Shown here one piece after another: positions 1 through 11,750 of a stretch of 64,000 nucleotides of DNA. The DNA is taken from the NCBI GenBank assembly GCA_016165875.1, contig JABBOT010000002.1, positions 24,256,265 through 24,320,264 on the forward strand, given 5' to 3'. A program made the position numbers and the translations under genes. Origin of the DNA: Acanthopleura granulata (Eukaryota; Mollusca; Polyplacophora; Chitonida; Chitonidae). Within the stretch, counting starts at the first letter, position 1. Each line of letters opens with the position of its first letter. The notes beneath the pieces are model-generated. The model saw nothing but the letters and a program-made list of their open reading frames with translations. It was not told the DNA's origin and ran no database searches.

Positions 1-916
1 ACAGAGTTACCTGCCATTAACGTTAGGTGTAGTTTGCTATTCGGAGTCATCACCCATTTACTGTTTCAAATTACTATTGTACGTGTATAATAAATACACA
101 TGTAGAATCTTTCTCTTTTGAGAGTTCAGTTTAATTCTAAAATGAATACCAAATCACTTAATTAATTTTTGTGATGATGAACTAATTCTTGTTCGGATGC
201 GTCATTGAAGGTTTTTTTTGTGGAAAATAACGAATTCTTAGCGGTCTCAGATTTGATTTGAAAGTGTTTTTTAAGACTACTTACTGGTTACAGGGCAAAA
301 AATAGCGTTAGCATTAATGGCACTGTGGTTTTAAGCTATATGCTGCATACAATGTGATGGATTTATTTTCATTTGATCTGAGCAATATATTTAGGTATTC
401 AGTGATTGTTCCATGACAGTATATACTTACTGATTGCATTTTTTATGGACACTATAATCAGTATAATTAATGGTATTAATTCATTTCTTTGTTTCTGTGT
501 TACAGAACTGTCTGTCTGTTTGTCTGTCTGTCAGATATCCACTGTATCATCTGTATTGTTTGCTAACTTGCAAACTGAACGCAGTGAATAAAGACCGTTT
601 CTGAAAACTCTCGGCATTAGTCATTTCTCTCTCTCGACCAGGCCCGGAACGCCCATTTTGGTTGAAATCTGGTTTACGAATGTTGGTTTCGACGCCTAAG
701 TTTATACGCCCTTTACTTTGAAGGCACGAAGCAGAGGTCCCATAAACATACTGCAAATCTCTACCCTGTCGTAAACTAATTACCAGTTTGAAAGAGCAAT
801 GAACAGTTATGTACAAAAATCTTATCATTCATAACCCCTTTCCAGAGATGACCGAGACATGTACTTTGTCCAGCTAACCTGTTATACATTGACACATTTT
901 CACTGTTTTGTTCCAG
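1..916. other. No supportable exon; upstream intron of cadherin-like gene A
   Basis: I see no convincing coding exon here. The first recognisable exon starts at 917 in phase 1 (two bases complete a codon begun upstream), so an earlier exon, probably encoding a signal peptide, must exist. No ATG followed by a hydrophobic stretch and a phase-1 donor could be found in these 916 bases, so the true 5' end is probably to the left of the window. The sequence is AT-rich with a short (TGTC)n-like run near 505-530. Confidence 0.5.
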
Positions 917-3900
917 TATGTGACCCACTACAGCCCACGGTGATGTGTACTGTAGATCCGTGTATGGACCCGTCATCATGCTCTTTACCCAACAACGCGA
1001 CCTGCGTGTAAGTCACGGTATATGGAAAACGTTAAGTCAAAAGATTACTGCTTGCGAGACTGGGGAACCTCGACGCAGTCAGGCAGCCACAAAGTATGGG
1101 CCACATACGGTAGCCACACACTAGTATTGTCAACTTCGCATGTATTTCTTACTAAGCCTGTATATTTGCAGTATATGAAATAATGGTGCTTCGTGCCCGA
1201 TCTCTAACTGAAATTTAATTTAAGCTGCATCTCAAGTCATAAAAATATCAAAGTTTTTACGCAATAATGTTGCTAGTAGCAACACGAGGAGTTAGGCACA
1301 TGTAGACATATGGTTGTAGTTGTTTATGCACATTTTGTTGCAAATTATCATCTGGACACCGGTAGAGTAGGAGTCTATTTGTGGGAAGAAAATGTTTCTT
1401 TAGTGTTGACTTTTCATCAGTAGGAGACAGAAACATGAAAATAATAACTGACTTAAACAAGACACACCATACCTGGGCTCCGTGGCCACTTCCGGCGTGA
1501 TCATTTCCTCCACTTTGTGGCCGCCCTGGAGGCATTGATCTGTGCTTCGTTCATAGCTTAACTCATTGGTTAAGTAGGTTGGTTGATATGTTTGATTTGG
1601 TTTTGGTTGTGGTTTGGTATGTTTGGTTTGTTTGGGAAACTTGTTTGATTATTTGATGGTTACCACCTTTGTGCTGATGAACACATTTTCAATTTATGGT
1701 CGTATATTTTGGAACGCATGAGCGAAAATAAGAATAAAAGATGGAGCTAAGTCAAGTGGTGTATTCATTACCTTTGTTTCATTCGACTCGTAAAGAGTTT
1801 TGCTGGACAGGAAAAATTCTTGTTTGGAGCGATTAGATTCACAGTTATGGAGGCTCTGACTGTAAATGGATTACATATAGACCATCATTTTTTCGCAGGG
1901 CGAACTACTGTGGTGACTGCAGAGCTGAGTTCTTTGCCAATGGGGATCGGCTGACTTGCGGAAGTAGGCATATGTAATTGTTATATTCATCGAAACAACA
2001 TCAAAAGAATTCCACAGTTTGCCTCGTGTTAGTTTTTGCTCACGAATCACGATTAAGATCTTGCCTATATACATTCTACATAAAACGTAAATACCAATTA
2101 TGAATACGAATTGTGTTATTACAAACTCACGGGTTTTCATGGATGCATTGTTCGGAAGCCCAAGTGGTAAGTTCAGATGAATGCTTACAATCACTACAGA
2201 CCGTTGTGTGCTGCAGACTGTGGGATAGAACTCATGAAGCTGATTGCTCTTCCGGGCTCCTGTTAACCGGGCCATCACGTTCAGGTTTGATAAGTTTCGC
2301 GCCTGTTACTCTGTCTAGCACCGATTGCTATCTGTAGGTACATGTCAAGACAGGTACATTTTATAACGACATTATATGTTAAACAGTCGTCATGGTTTTA
2401 GAAAATTGTTCATAATTCCACTGCCCACGTGAACATGTCATATATGTGCATTCTCATTATATACAGTGACACGCAAAAGTATTGGATACAATGCAGTTTT
2501 AGCTGTTTATTGCATAACACTTTTTGTTTTGGGTTGAAAACACATGAGTAAGTTCCAATAATACATGCCTTTTAATTTACGAGTGACTAAATTGAGAAAA
2601 TCTTAGTTACAAACAATTTATAAGCAAAAATACAAAAACAACCAATTATTATTTAACCAATTAGTAATCATCAAAAGTATTGAACACTTTTACTAAATAT
2701 TTTGTTGCATAGCCTCTGTTCTGTTTAACTGCTTCTAGCCTCTTTCCGCTGGATCCCATTCTTCCTTGCAGAAATCTTCCAACTCCTTGATATTTCGTGG
2801 ACTCCTTGCATGAACCTGTAATTTCCTCCGCAAATTCTCAGTCGGATTCAGGTCAGGGGATTGACTAGGTCATGTCATGGCGTTTACCTCATTATATTCT
2901 AACCATTTTTGAGTTGCCTTCACGGTGTGCTTAGCATCATTGTCCTGTTGAAAAAGAAAACTTTGTTCAAGGCCGAATGATCTGGCAGATTTAAGAAGAT
3001 TTCCATCCAGAATTTCGCGATATTGAGAAGCATTCATCCTCCCTTTGATTATTTCGAGTTCCCAGGTTCCACTTGATGGAAAACACCCTCATACCATAAT
3101 ACTACCACCTCCGTATTTCACCCTGGGTATGGTATTTTGAGGGTTGTTGGCCATTCCTTTTTGCCTCCAAAGCTGGGTTGCCGTATTCTTTCTAAAAAGT
3201 TCAATTTTGGTCTCATCGGACTATATCATTTTGTCCCAAAATTGTTTTGCTTCATTTTCATATTTTTTAAGAAATTTTAAGCGGGCTTTTACATGTTTAG
3301 TCTTCAGAAAAGGAACATTTCTTGGTGATCTCGAATGCAGGCCGATGCGATTGAGACTTCTATTACTTGTGTCTTTGCTTACTTCCTTCCCAGTTACTTT
3401 GAGATCGTTCTGAATTTCCCTACGGCTGATGAAACGATTCTTCTCCTCTTTGCGAGCAATCCACCTTGCACTCTTCTCGTTAATTTTCCGAAGTCAGCCA
3501 CATCTCTGCATGTTTACAGTCGTATTGAATAAGGTTTCCTAGTGTAGGTAAGGGCACATTCAGATCCCGAGATATTTTACAATAGCCATCCCCTCTTTTG
3601 TGACTTTCGACGATCATATTGTGCACATCCTCTGATAACTCTTCAAAAGAAAAAAACACATTTATACAACTTACACCTTAAATGAAAGAGCTATACAAAG
3701 TGTGTGGAATACTATCTTTTTTAGATTTTTTAAAGGTTTCGTAAAAGAGACAAACTGTTTCAAACATCGTCATTTTTTACGAAATCCACCTATTCGGGAC
3801 ACACACAAAGTCCGGCCATGTTTTAGGATTGTCCAATTAAAATCTTTCTTTCCTCCTCTTGAATATTCATTGTGGCGTCACTGCTTAAGGTTTTACTCCT

Positions 3901-6900
3901 ACCATTTTATTAACGTGCATTACCAGTTTCAGCTATATATGTTCGTACATCGTGATAATCGTGGGTTTTAAATTCTGTTAAAGCCAACTCTAAAAAGGAA
4001 GAGTTTGAGATGTACTAAGGGCCACATCATGATTTGAGGGCCACATCATGCCTACATGCGTGGCTGTAGGGTGCCAAAATGTGTCTGAATAGCGATATCC
4101 TGAAGGCAGAGAGCGCAACCTGTCCTTTCACAGATTCGTCCTGTCAAAGCCAGAAATTCCTGTTCCGACTCACTTGAGCTTGATGCGTGGTGGGTCGAAC
4201 TACTGTTCTCAGCCTCACTCCTCAGCGATTCAAAATGGTAGCCTTGTAAGCCGAAGTTGCATTCACTATCATCAGAACTAGAGCTGGGGTCCCCACTGAA
4301 GCCCTCCATTCCGTTATCTACATGATTTATACTTTTATCTTCAAAGACAGAGGAGCTACTTTGCAAAGCTAAGCACGATGACGTAAGCAATTTGTTAAAA
4401 TGGCGGCTTCTCAGTCTTAGATGTTTAACTATTAAATACTCAAATAACAAGCACTTCCACCAGAACAATGAGCATTTTATTTAACCTTAAGTAAAGCTCT
4501 TTCTTTTAAGGTATAGGTTGTATAAATGTGTTCTGTTCTTTTAACTTCACCCATCTCGCTTCTAGGGCTAGTGCAGAATGTTGGTTAAAGGATTGGTCAA
4601 AAGTAACCCTGCATATTATTGGGTCATGCTGCGTTTGTCGATTTTCAAAGCAAAGCAAGATATTTCGCAAAAATATGTGAAAGAATGTTATGTATTCAAT
4701 ACTTTTGAGTATTGAGTAAAAGTGTTCAATACTTTTGATGATTACTAATTGGTTAAATAATAATTGGTTGTTTTTGTATTTTTGCTAATAAAACGTTTGT
4801 AACTAAGATTTTTTTCGATTTATACACCTGTAAATGTAAAGGCATGTATTGTTGGAACATACTCATGTTTTTTCAACCCAAAACAAAAAGTGTTGTGCGA
4901 TAAATAGCTAAAACTACATTGTGTCCAATACTTTTGAGTGTCACAGTACATTCCTTTTGCCTTACCTCTGTCTTTGTTAAGGTTCAGCGGCGCCTCAAGT
5001 GGACCCAAAGATATACCAATCCAGAATCCCTGAAAACGTCCCGGTTGGATTAATTGTTGCTAACCTGTACACACTGGGCGTGCCCTTTTTACCTCAACCT
5101 AGCCCATCCCTGGAGTTTGTCATCGATTCAGGTGGTTTTGGAATGTTTAACATCTCCAGAGAAGGCAGCATCATTGTGGCAGACTCGCCAGATTATGAGA
5201 ACAGACAGGATTATCATTTGGTTGTTGTAGCCATCTTGTCTGATTTGAACTCGGTCAGTGCTAGAAGAATACTAATCACTGTCCACATCGATAACATCAA
5301 CGACAACGCGCCAGAGTTCAAGGCAGTTCAGTCTCCATTTATTGTGCCCTCCGATCTGAGCGTTGGCGACACCGTGTTCAGGTTCTGGGCGACAGACGCC
5401 GATCCGCAGGACACGGTCTCCTATCAACTTCTGCAAGGCGATAGCAGCATCTTCAGCCTGGATTCACGCACTGGTGTCGTCACACTGCAAACACCGATTC
5501 CCGAGGGTAGCTACGATCTCGTAGTAAAGGCCACAGACTCCCAAGTGCCGATTACTTCCACGGTGATCGCTGTAGACATACGGTCAGTGAGCAGAACTTC
5601 CGGGTATCCAATCTTCCCATATCGGTTTGCTGAGTTTCGAAAGCTGGAGTCTAGTGACGTGAACAGCCTGATCAAGACTGTCCCTGCTGCTGGTGGATCA
5701 CGGCTCTCATACCAGGAAGTGCCGGGTTCTGACGAGCACGGGCTGTTCCGGACGGAGGCCAATACGGTAAGGTCCTCAGGGTCTTTTTTCTTTGTAAGCG
5801 TATACCTGTAGTCTGTCGTTTCATCAAGAAGATGTAATGCGCATTGTCTTGATTAAGTAAAGACCACGTGAATTCTGATACATACACATGTGGAGTTTTC
5901 AACGATTCTGTTGACAGTACAGTGTACGTTGTATCTTAATGTTAACTAATACTTGTCTAGGTGACTGTAACGTAATGTAGCTCTAGGTAACTCCGAAGCT
6001 CTTGCACTCATTACGTTCAGAGCACGGAGACACAGAAGTTGGAACTGTAAGTAAAAGACCATAAACGCGGTGGCTTTACTTTGTCCTTTACCCTCCGGCC
6101 AGCCTCATAGTGCGAAAACCCCTGTTATTGATGCCAGTCCGATGCAACGGCCGTTACACTCTCCACGACTCTGATATCGTGCTTACATGCAGTTGTGGTG
6201 AGACAGCGATCGAAGAGTCACTGCAGGTAGCTGTTACAACTCCTCTATCCCCGTGCTCTCATGGTAATGAGTGCATAGAAGTGATTCAGTCGGAGCTACC
6301 TTTAATAGTCCACTTCAGTCAGTAAGAAATCAACAATCGTGTTGTAGGGAAATATATACACAGATGGCCTACTTGACAGAGAGAGTCAACCCTGGGCCAG
6401 TTTTGTTCTGGAAGCCGTAAACCTGGACAATCAGCTCAGAAGTTACGTTCAGGTGAGTCTGTTCACAACGCACTTCATTCTCCATGATCTGCAAACCTTT
6501 ACTGGCACATCTAGAACATCATAGGAGCGTACGTAACAATACGAACAGGCAATACTGCACCTCGTTTCCAAATATATTTAGATTTAAGTAAGTCTTACCG
6601 ATACACATGACCAAAACGGCTGGCCAATTTCACTCCAACTGAATACCGTCTTACAAAGTAAACTTACTTCCAGCCCCCCATGACAATGTTCTCCATATAG
6701 CCCCTGAGTCCAAACTCTGAACAGTCCTCATACCACAGTCACTCCTTAGAACCCTTCATGGCATGCTTATGAGGTGAACTTGATTTTACATATATATCTG
6801 CACGTACACTGGACATTTATACATACAGGGAAATACATTGTAAATACAAAAAGGGTAGAAAACAATTGATACTAAACGTCATATATCATTGTTGCGATAT

Positions 6901-8508
6901 CGATATATTTTACTGTCATGACACACACTCATATTGGCTTGGTGATGTGGTCAAGGCACAAAGATAATGATGTTACAGATCGATGTTCTTGTTATCCCTT
7001 TAAGAATAACACTTATTTAGCCTCTCTGGCTGACTTCCCCTCCCCCCGCACGAGGAAAGGTCAGCCAGCAATCTACGGATGGCAGTAGGTTTCCCCGGGC
7101 TCTGCCCGGTTTCCTCCCAACATAATAGCCGTCGAGGTATAAGTGAAATATTCTTGAGTACGACATAAAACGCCAATCAATTAATTATATAAATAAATAA
7201 ATTTATTGTGCCTCTTGCAAAGAAGCCATGATGATGTCAAGATACAAAGCTGATGATCAATGTTACAGGTATTCCTGGAGGTGACAGACGAGAATGACAA
7301 CGCCCCAGTGTTCCCCTTCCTCACGTACTACGCCATTGTCCCCAGAGATGGCTTGGAGGGTCGCGTGATCTTTACCGCCATTGCCAACGACGCTGACCTC
7401 CAATCTCCAGTATTTACAATACCACTCATCTCTGCTTGTTAAAGAATATGAAATTAGTAATATCAAAAGATAACTCTGGCAAGCGCCATTTTGTAAAACG
7501 GAAGATGTGAGATGAATTTGTTTTCAGTAGGAAGGAGGGGCTTTTAAATAATCAGCCATGTGGTCAACATCAGCGTTTGATACATATAAAATCTTATCTA
7601 ATTTTAATTACAAAATGACGAAAGTGTGCTCCTATTAGATCCACGATTCACTGTGACCTCGACTATATAACTGCATGCATGAAGGCCGGCATCTTTTCGT
7701 TTGCATTACCTATTTATTTGCTAGGTAGTAAAAACATACACTTTTATACGATGGACCCATTACGGGTAGAGAAAACCTCTGTATTTTGGCGAGTAAATGA
7801 AGAACTTTCCCACATTTGCCATACGTCAGATTGGCCGAAAGCAAGTTGTGCCAAGCGAAGTTCATCTGTAACCACGCACAATAGGGATTTTTGCTGCCAA
7901 AACCGGAAGAACAACTGAAGCAGGGAAATTTCCCTGTATGACCGTGGGATGGAACCTAATTTTCTGGTGACCTCTAGCCATTGTCTTCTGCAGAATTTGA
8001 TTTCAAGAGTATGTTAGGCTAATGGAATTATGTATCAAAGGTGATGTAAATACATTATGACGTGTTTTGTATGTCAACATTTTTTGTCACGTTGTTCAAT
8101 GAATAAAATGTATCTTCATTTGTCATTTCAGTTGGTTTATTCCATTGTCGGTGGCAATAACAACAACACGTTTGAGATAATTAACACTCGTCAAGTAGCG
8201 TTGGCCAAACCGCTAAAAGATGTACCGGAATCGAAGTTTAATCTTCGCGTAAGTTTTACTTTGGTCCCAAAAGTTTCCCGATGACAGTCAAGGGAACATG
8301 TTTTCCCTATTCTATTTTCTAATTTATTCAAGATTGTTGTATTAAATGTGTTTAAAATAAAAATATTTTCGTCTCTAAGATGTTGGAATCCCCATTGAAT
8401 TAACGTGCATGTGATGGTGTACATTTTGGGTCTGTTTTGTCTTTTAAGATAATGGCATCGGATGGTCGTCTCACTGGCACAACAAACTTGGAAGTGGTTG
8501 TTCAGTAG
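917..8508 (+). CDS. Secreted cadherin-like protein, gene A (5' partial)
   Basis: Exons by splice signals and phase: 917-1007, 1899-1963, 4988-5766, 6348-6452, 7269-7409, 8132-8248, 8449-8508 (TAG stop). About 450 codons are visible. The first two exons encode a cysteine-rich module ([12 protein letters not shown], then [11 protein letters not shown]). The 779-base exon and those after it encode about four cadherin repeats with calcium-binding motifs [10 protein letters not shown] and [11 protein letters not shown] and the D-x-D signatures ATDADPQD and ANDADLQ. Cadherin repeats are extracellular, calcium-stabilised adhesion modules. The chain ends with [15 protein letters not shown] and no transmembrane helix follows, so a secreted product is inferred. 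The last four exons mirror gene B, showing tandem duplication. The N-terminal exon(s) are missing from the window. Exon joins agree in phase throughout, which supports the model; the Tc1 element lies wholly within the intron 1964-4987. Confidence 0.82.
3642..4542. mobile_element. Nested inverted-repeat element inserted in the Tc1 transposase
   Basis: Two imperfect inverted repeats of about 50 bp bound this segment: about 3642-3692 (containing AACACATTTATACAACTTAC) and about 4490-4542 (reverse complement containing AACACATTTATACAACCTAT). The flanks rejoin as the start of a Tc1 transposase, so the segment is a later insertion. Target duplication is not clear. It carries a minus-strand open frame of 138 codons (4052-4468) that is rich in Ser, Asp and Glu and has no transposase motif I recognise. 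It may be a non-autonomous DNA transposon; its superfamily is unknown. Confidence 0.65.
4052..4468 (-). other. Degenerate ORF in nested element, acidic/Ser-rich, faint P2X7-ballast-like
   Basis: The open frame encodes a Ser/Asp-rich stretch ([22 protein letters not shown]), an acidic-Ser stretch ending SSSESEQEF, and then a Cys-containing segment ([11 protein letters not shown]). The order acidic region, Y-x-F-E, acidic-Ser region, Arg, Cys cluster resembles the start of the P2X7 C-terminal ballast domain, which is widespread as stand-alone proteins in invertebrates. The defining W-C-x-C-G-x-C motif is not intact, so this is at best a decayed fragment. It is listed because it is the only content of the nested insert. 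Confidence 0.25.
7036..7200 (+). repeat. SINE 3' fragment in gene A intron
   Basis: Carries the body shared with other copies in this window: AGGTCAGCCAGCAATCTACGG, a GGGCTCTGCCCGGTTTCCTCCCA block, AAGTGAAATATTCTTGAGTAC, and the tail AAAACGCCAATCAATTAATT leading into (AAAT)n. The tRNA-like head is absent, so this is a 5'-truncated copy. It lies 70 bp before the 7269 exon. Confidence 0.75.
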
Positions 8509-8578
8509 CTGGTGCAAAGCCTGCTCGTAACTCTGAGGGTGACACCAACAGGACAGAAAAAAGGCCGGTGTCCGACTT

Positions 8579-8660
8579 GGCACCCAGGCTACCGTTGCTC
8601 AGTACAAAAGACTTCAACTGGCACCCACCCTACCCTTGCTCAGTACAAATGACTTCAAAT
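8579..8660 (+). repeat. Tandem duplication of 41 bp in the 3' UTR of gene A
   Basis: Two consecutive 41-bp units starting GGCACCCA and containing TTGCTCAGTACAAA and GACTTCAA (8579-8619 and 8620-8660), differing at a handful of positions. They sit just before the polyadenylation signal. Confidence 0.7.
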
Positions 8661-8669
8661 GGCAATTCA

Positions 8670-8675
8670 AATAAA
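8670..8675 (+). promoter_or_regulatory. Polyadenylation signal AATAAA, gene A
   Basis: A canonical AATAAA lies 162 bases after the TAG stop of gene A and is a reasonable end for its 3' UTR. No transcript evidence is available. Confidence 0.55.
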
Positions 8676-10571
8676 TTATATTGAGCATCTTAATTATCAC
8701 GTGTCTTCCTTGTCTCTTTGTAGTAGTGCTATGTGAGCCGATCAACAATTCGGTCATCACTGCTTGGGCCAGCAGTGACGCAACGGAAACCAGCTATTCT
8801 GGCACCTGATCTAAATAATTCAATCGAAAAGGGCTATACTTTTGCAACCCCACGTATTTTTCTTAGAAATTTTCTTTTAGATTTTGACTGAGTGTCGTCT
8901 CACGAAACCCTCCCTGTTTATGGGTAAAATCTTTCTGCTGTTTTTCCCTTAAAGTCGATTTTATCCTCTTGAGCAAGTCTACGATCACGTGACTGAATAA
9001 GTCATTGGAATTCATTCTGCACTTTTCATCGATATGATTGCCCAGTGTAAACCACCTTAATTTGCAATGTACTGACGAACGTGGGCGTATAAGACGTGCA
9101 CACTTGCATGCCATACTGGTCACACCACTTGGATCGACTCGGGTGACTTATGTCCCTGTTTCTACTGACACTGTCTCCATTAGAGCTCTTCTTAGCCACA
9201 CAGCTAAATAGATAGCCATCTTGAGTCGACCACAGAACAAGGAAATCTGACCACCGGTCACGAGCTGCAACGCATGAGAATAGAAAATATAACTGAGTGA
9301 TTGGATGGCGTTTAGCGTCGTACTCTAGAATGCTTCGCTGAAATACGACGGCATTCCGATGAATGGAACCTTATCGGTCAGCGGTTGATTGTTGCAGAGA
9401 GCCAGTGCCTCATCCATATAAATGTATCAAAGAAGCCCCGGTCGCTGTTAAAAGCAGTGAATTAATTAAGAATAAATTTTTTATCTTTACTTTTGCTCTG
9501 TTTTGGTACCAATAATATGAAAATGTACAGAATTATCAATATATAACACGGTATGTTCAGTCACCGTGTAAGCTCTGTCCCTTCCTGAACTTTAGGCCAA
9601 AGCCGTGCTCTGATATGATCGCGGTCATTTTACTATTAAGTATGATGGCGAGAACAAAGGAATTTGGACTGGCAACGATTTTTGTTTCTCTTGCTGAAGT
9701 GAAAATTTATTTTATTATGTTATGAATCTGGATTTTTTGTATGCAGGCGACGTTATCATTATATATGTAATAATAACAACATATTTCCAACAAGCATCAT
9801 TAACAAGATTAAAAAATACTGTGACCAATGAAGAGGGGTAATTAATACCCTTTATACCAAAACATTTCATATTTGGTATGGTTTCTACATAGGTAATGAC
9901 AACATTGAAAATGTTAACAGTTACAGATATCTTGGGTTTTCTTTTGTGGAATAAAGAAGTATTCTTAACGCAATGAAGTCGTCTGCCATTACGGATAATG
10001 CTAGACGTGTTCTTTTCATTATTGTGCCTGTACTGTCAATTTAGAAAATTTCATATATCTTACGTTACCTATGGACCCCAAACCTAACAATTGGGTAGGA
10101 AGACACTACCTTAATCATTTCCTAGTGTTCGGGAGCAAATTAACAGTAGCCTAATGTATTTAAAAAACAAAGAGAACAACACTGAAAGACTCAGCCGATG
10201 TATACTTCTTCCTACTATTTATTAACAATAATTATGAAAGATGAATTCTTCCCATTGTTTTTGTTTTTGTTCAAGGGCATTTCAGACAACCCAACTGTTC
10301 TTTATGATCATCGAGATCATGCCATGTAGAACCTTGATTTTTTTCCCCAAATTATTGATTTGGCAGTAGGTTTTATCTGACAAAGCATTAATTTACCAAA
10401 ACTGTGATAATGAACATTTAGTTGTTAAATTTCACCAGCGACATGTCAGACGAACATTCTTGCGACATTGGCGATGTTTCAGCCTCATAATTTTCAACAG
10501 TGCGGAAATGAAGCCTCTCTGCCACGAACGATAGCGACTATTTGGTTTCCCCGTTAATATTCTTTGCATAG

Positions 10572-10665
10572 TTTTCTCCCCTTGATTTTGGTCAAGGAAA
10601 AGTAACTCTGGCCCTAACTTTTTTTTGTGATTGGGCTACCTCCCCTGATTTTATTTGCAAATCAA
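10572..10665 (+). repeat. Dispersed repeat, copy 1
   Basis: Shares TGGTCAAGGAAAAGTAACTCTG followed, after a variable spacer, by GGGCTACCTCCCCTGAT with the copy at 11683-11750 (TGGCCAAGGAAAGGTAACTCTG ... GGGCTACCTCCCTTGA). Neither copy has inverted repeats or a coding frame. It is probably a fragment of a mobile repeat family. Confidence 0.55.
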
Positions 10666-11682
10666 GGACGAACTCTACTTCTACTTGCCAAAAAGAAAAA
10701 AAAAAAAAAAACATTTGTCGGTGAATGAGAGACATGCTTTACGTAGCGTCTGTACTATGTTCTGAAATGTGAATCACATGTAGTGTATTGGGTAAGTAGC
10801 TTTTCATACACTTAAGTTCTAGTTCATTATCAATTTCACATTTCATCAACAACCGATAATTAAATCTCTCATGGGCGTCTTTCTGAAATCAGAATGTCGT
10901 ATTTCCACTTATTAGTCTTACCATTTTCGTGTATACTAGATTTCCCTTTTCTCTGTCGGGGTAAAATCACTATGGCCGTCCTTGGGTACGACTCTCCTAT
11001 TGATTCAGGATAAGGAATGAACGGTTTAGTCGAATCACACTTGCTTCCTTGTTTTCCCCTCGCATATCATGGCATTGCTACTCATTCCATCATTTCATGC
11101 CAGAAATTGTAACAGATGGTGAGATGATAATAAAATCTAGCCGAAATGAAAATACTCTTTCTGCGCAGAACCAGCTGTCACAAAAAGTAAAGAATGAAGT
11201 GTCAGTGGTCAGTAACGGTAACCATTAAAACTTCCGATAACCGATTCTACCGATATCCCGATATCCCTTAATGTTATCAAGTTCTCTGCCAGGATCCTAC
11301 GATGAACATTCACGCCCTAGAATGTGTGTGGCAGGTAAAAGTATGATGTCTTTACTGTCTGAAAGACATAGTATAAAACCTAAAGAAGTTCACATTTTTT
11401 TTATTCGATACGTTTGCTGCTGCCACTGGGAATCCTCACCGAGGGATGGCAGCAATTTTTATTTGCCGAAAAGATTATCTAACTGCTTAAGAAAAGAAGA
11501 TTGTCACATGAATGAACCAAAACTTTGTTAAAGAACATTCAAATTATGAAACTCCTTCATCCATTGCTGAAAGATTTATACTGAAGGTTTGATGTGTCAA
11601 CTTTTGTTACGCAAGGAATATAGAGTTCATATCAAGAACGATAACTTAAAATTTTTCTCCCGCAGTATGAGTTTATTGGCCA

Positions 11683-11750
11683 AGGAAAGGTAACTCTGAC
11701 TGCCACATGTTCGTGCATGATGGTGAATGGGCTACCTCCCTTGACTGCAT
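11683..11750 (+). repeat. Dispersed repeat, copy 2
   Basis: Second copy of the short repeat described at 10572-10665. The two blocks GGCCAAGGAAAGGTAACTCTG and GGGCTACCTCCCTTGA are in the same order and orientation, about 1.1 kb downstream of the first copy. Confidence 0.55.

Larger units (their letters stand above)
2661..4554 (-). pseudogene. Tc1-type DD34E transposase, disrupted
   Basis: Read on the minus strand, the family motifs appear in order: an N-terminal helix-turn-helix region (ELSEDV, then [13 protein letters not shown] after a frame change), [30 protein letters not shown] (first catalytic Asp), [26 protein letters not shown] (second Asp), and [12 protein letters not shown] (catalytic Glu, 34 residues after the second Asp). 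The gene is dead. Three family-conserved Trp codons are stops: before SDETK (TAG), in GGSIMV-W-GC (TGA), and before PSQSPDLNP (TGA). There are also frameshifts, one near AERG, after which the C-terminus ([16 protein letters not shown]) continues into the inverted repeat. The probable start (MGEVKR at 4554) is separated from the body by an insertion at about 3642-4542. Confidence 0.88.
2464..4946 (-). mobile_element. Tc1/mariner-family transposon with long terminal inverted repeats
   Basis: The element is flanked by a TA target duplication (2462-2463 and 4947-4948). It begins CAGTGACACGCAAAAGTATT and ends with the near-exact inverse (AATACTTTTGAGTGTCACAG). The inverted repeats run about 240 bp on each side (2464-2705 and about 4705-4946), each including the segment read as TCAAAAGTATTGAACAC / GTGTTCAATACTTTTGA. 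It contains a disabled DD34E transposase on the minus strand. Total size, 2483 bp, is too long for a Tc1 element because a second inverted-repeat element of about 0.9 kb sits inside it; without that insert it would be about 1.6 kb, usual for this superfamily. It lies in an intron of cadherin gene A. Confidence 0.93.

Noticed and set aside
406..591. Open frame with a hydrophobic start, considered as the missing signal-peptide exon of gene A
   Set aside because: There is no suitable phase-1 donor and the frame runs into a low-complexity CTGT repeat; nothing links it to the 917 exon.
2113..2337. Open frame preceded by an acceptor-like site, considered as another cysteine-rich exon of gene A
   Set aside because: The exons at 1899 and 4988 already join in phase and the translated sequence lacks the cysteine pattern or similarity to neighbours.
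6110..6325. Open frame in gene A intron considered as a cadherin exon
   Set aside because: It has no cadherin residues, and the 5766 and 6348 exons join in phase 0 without it.
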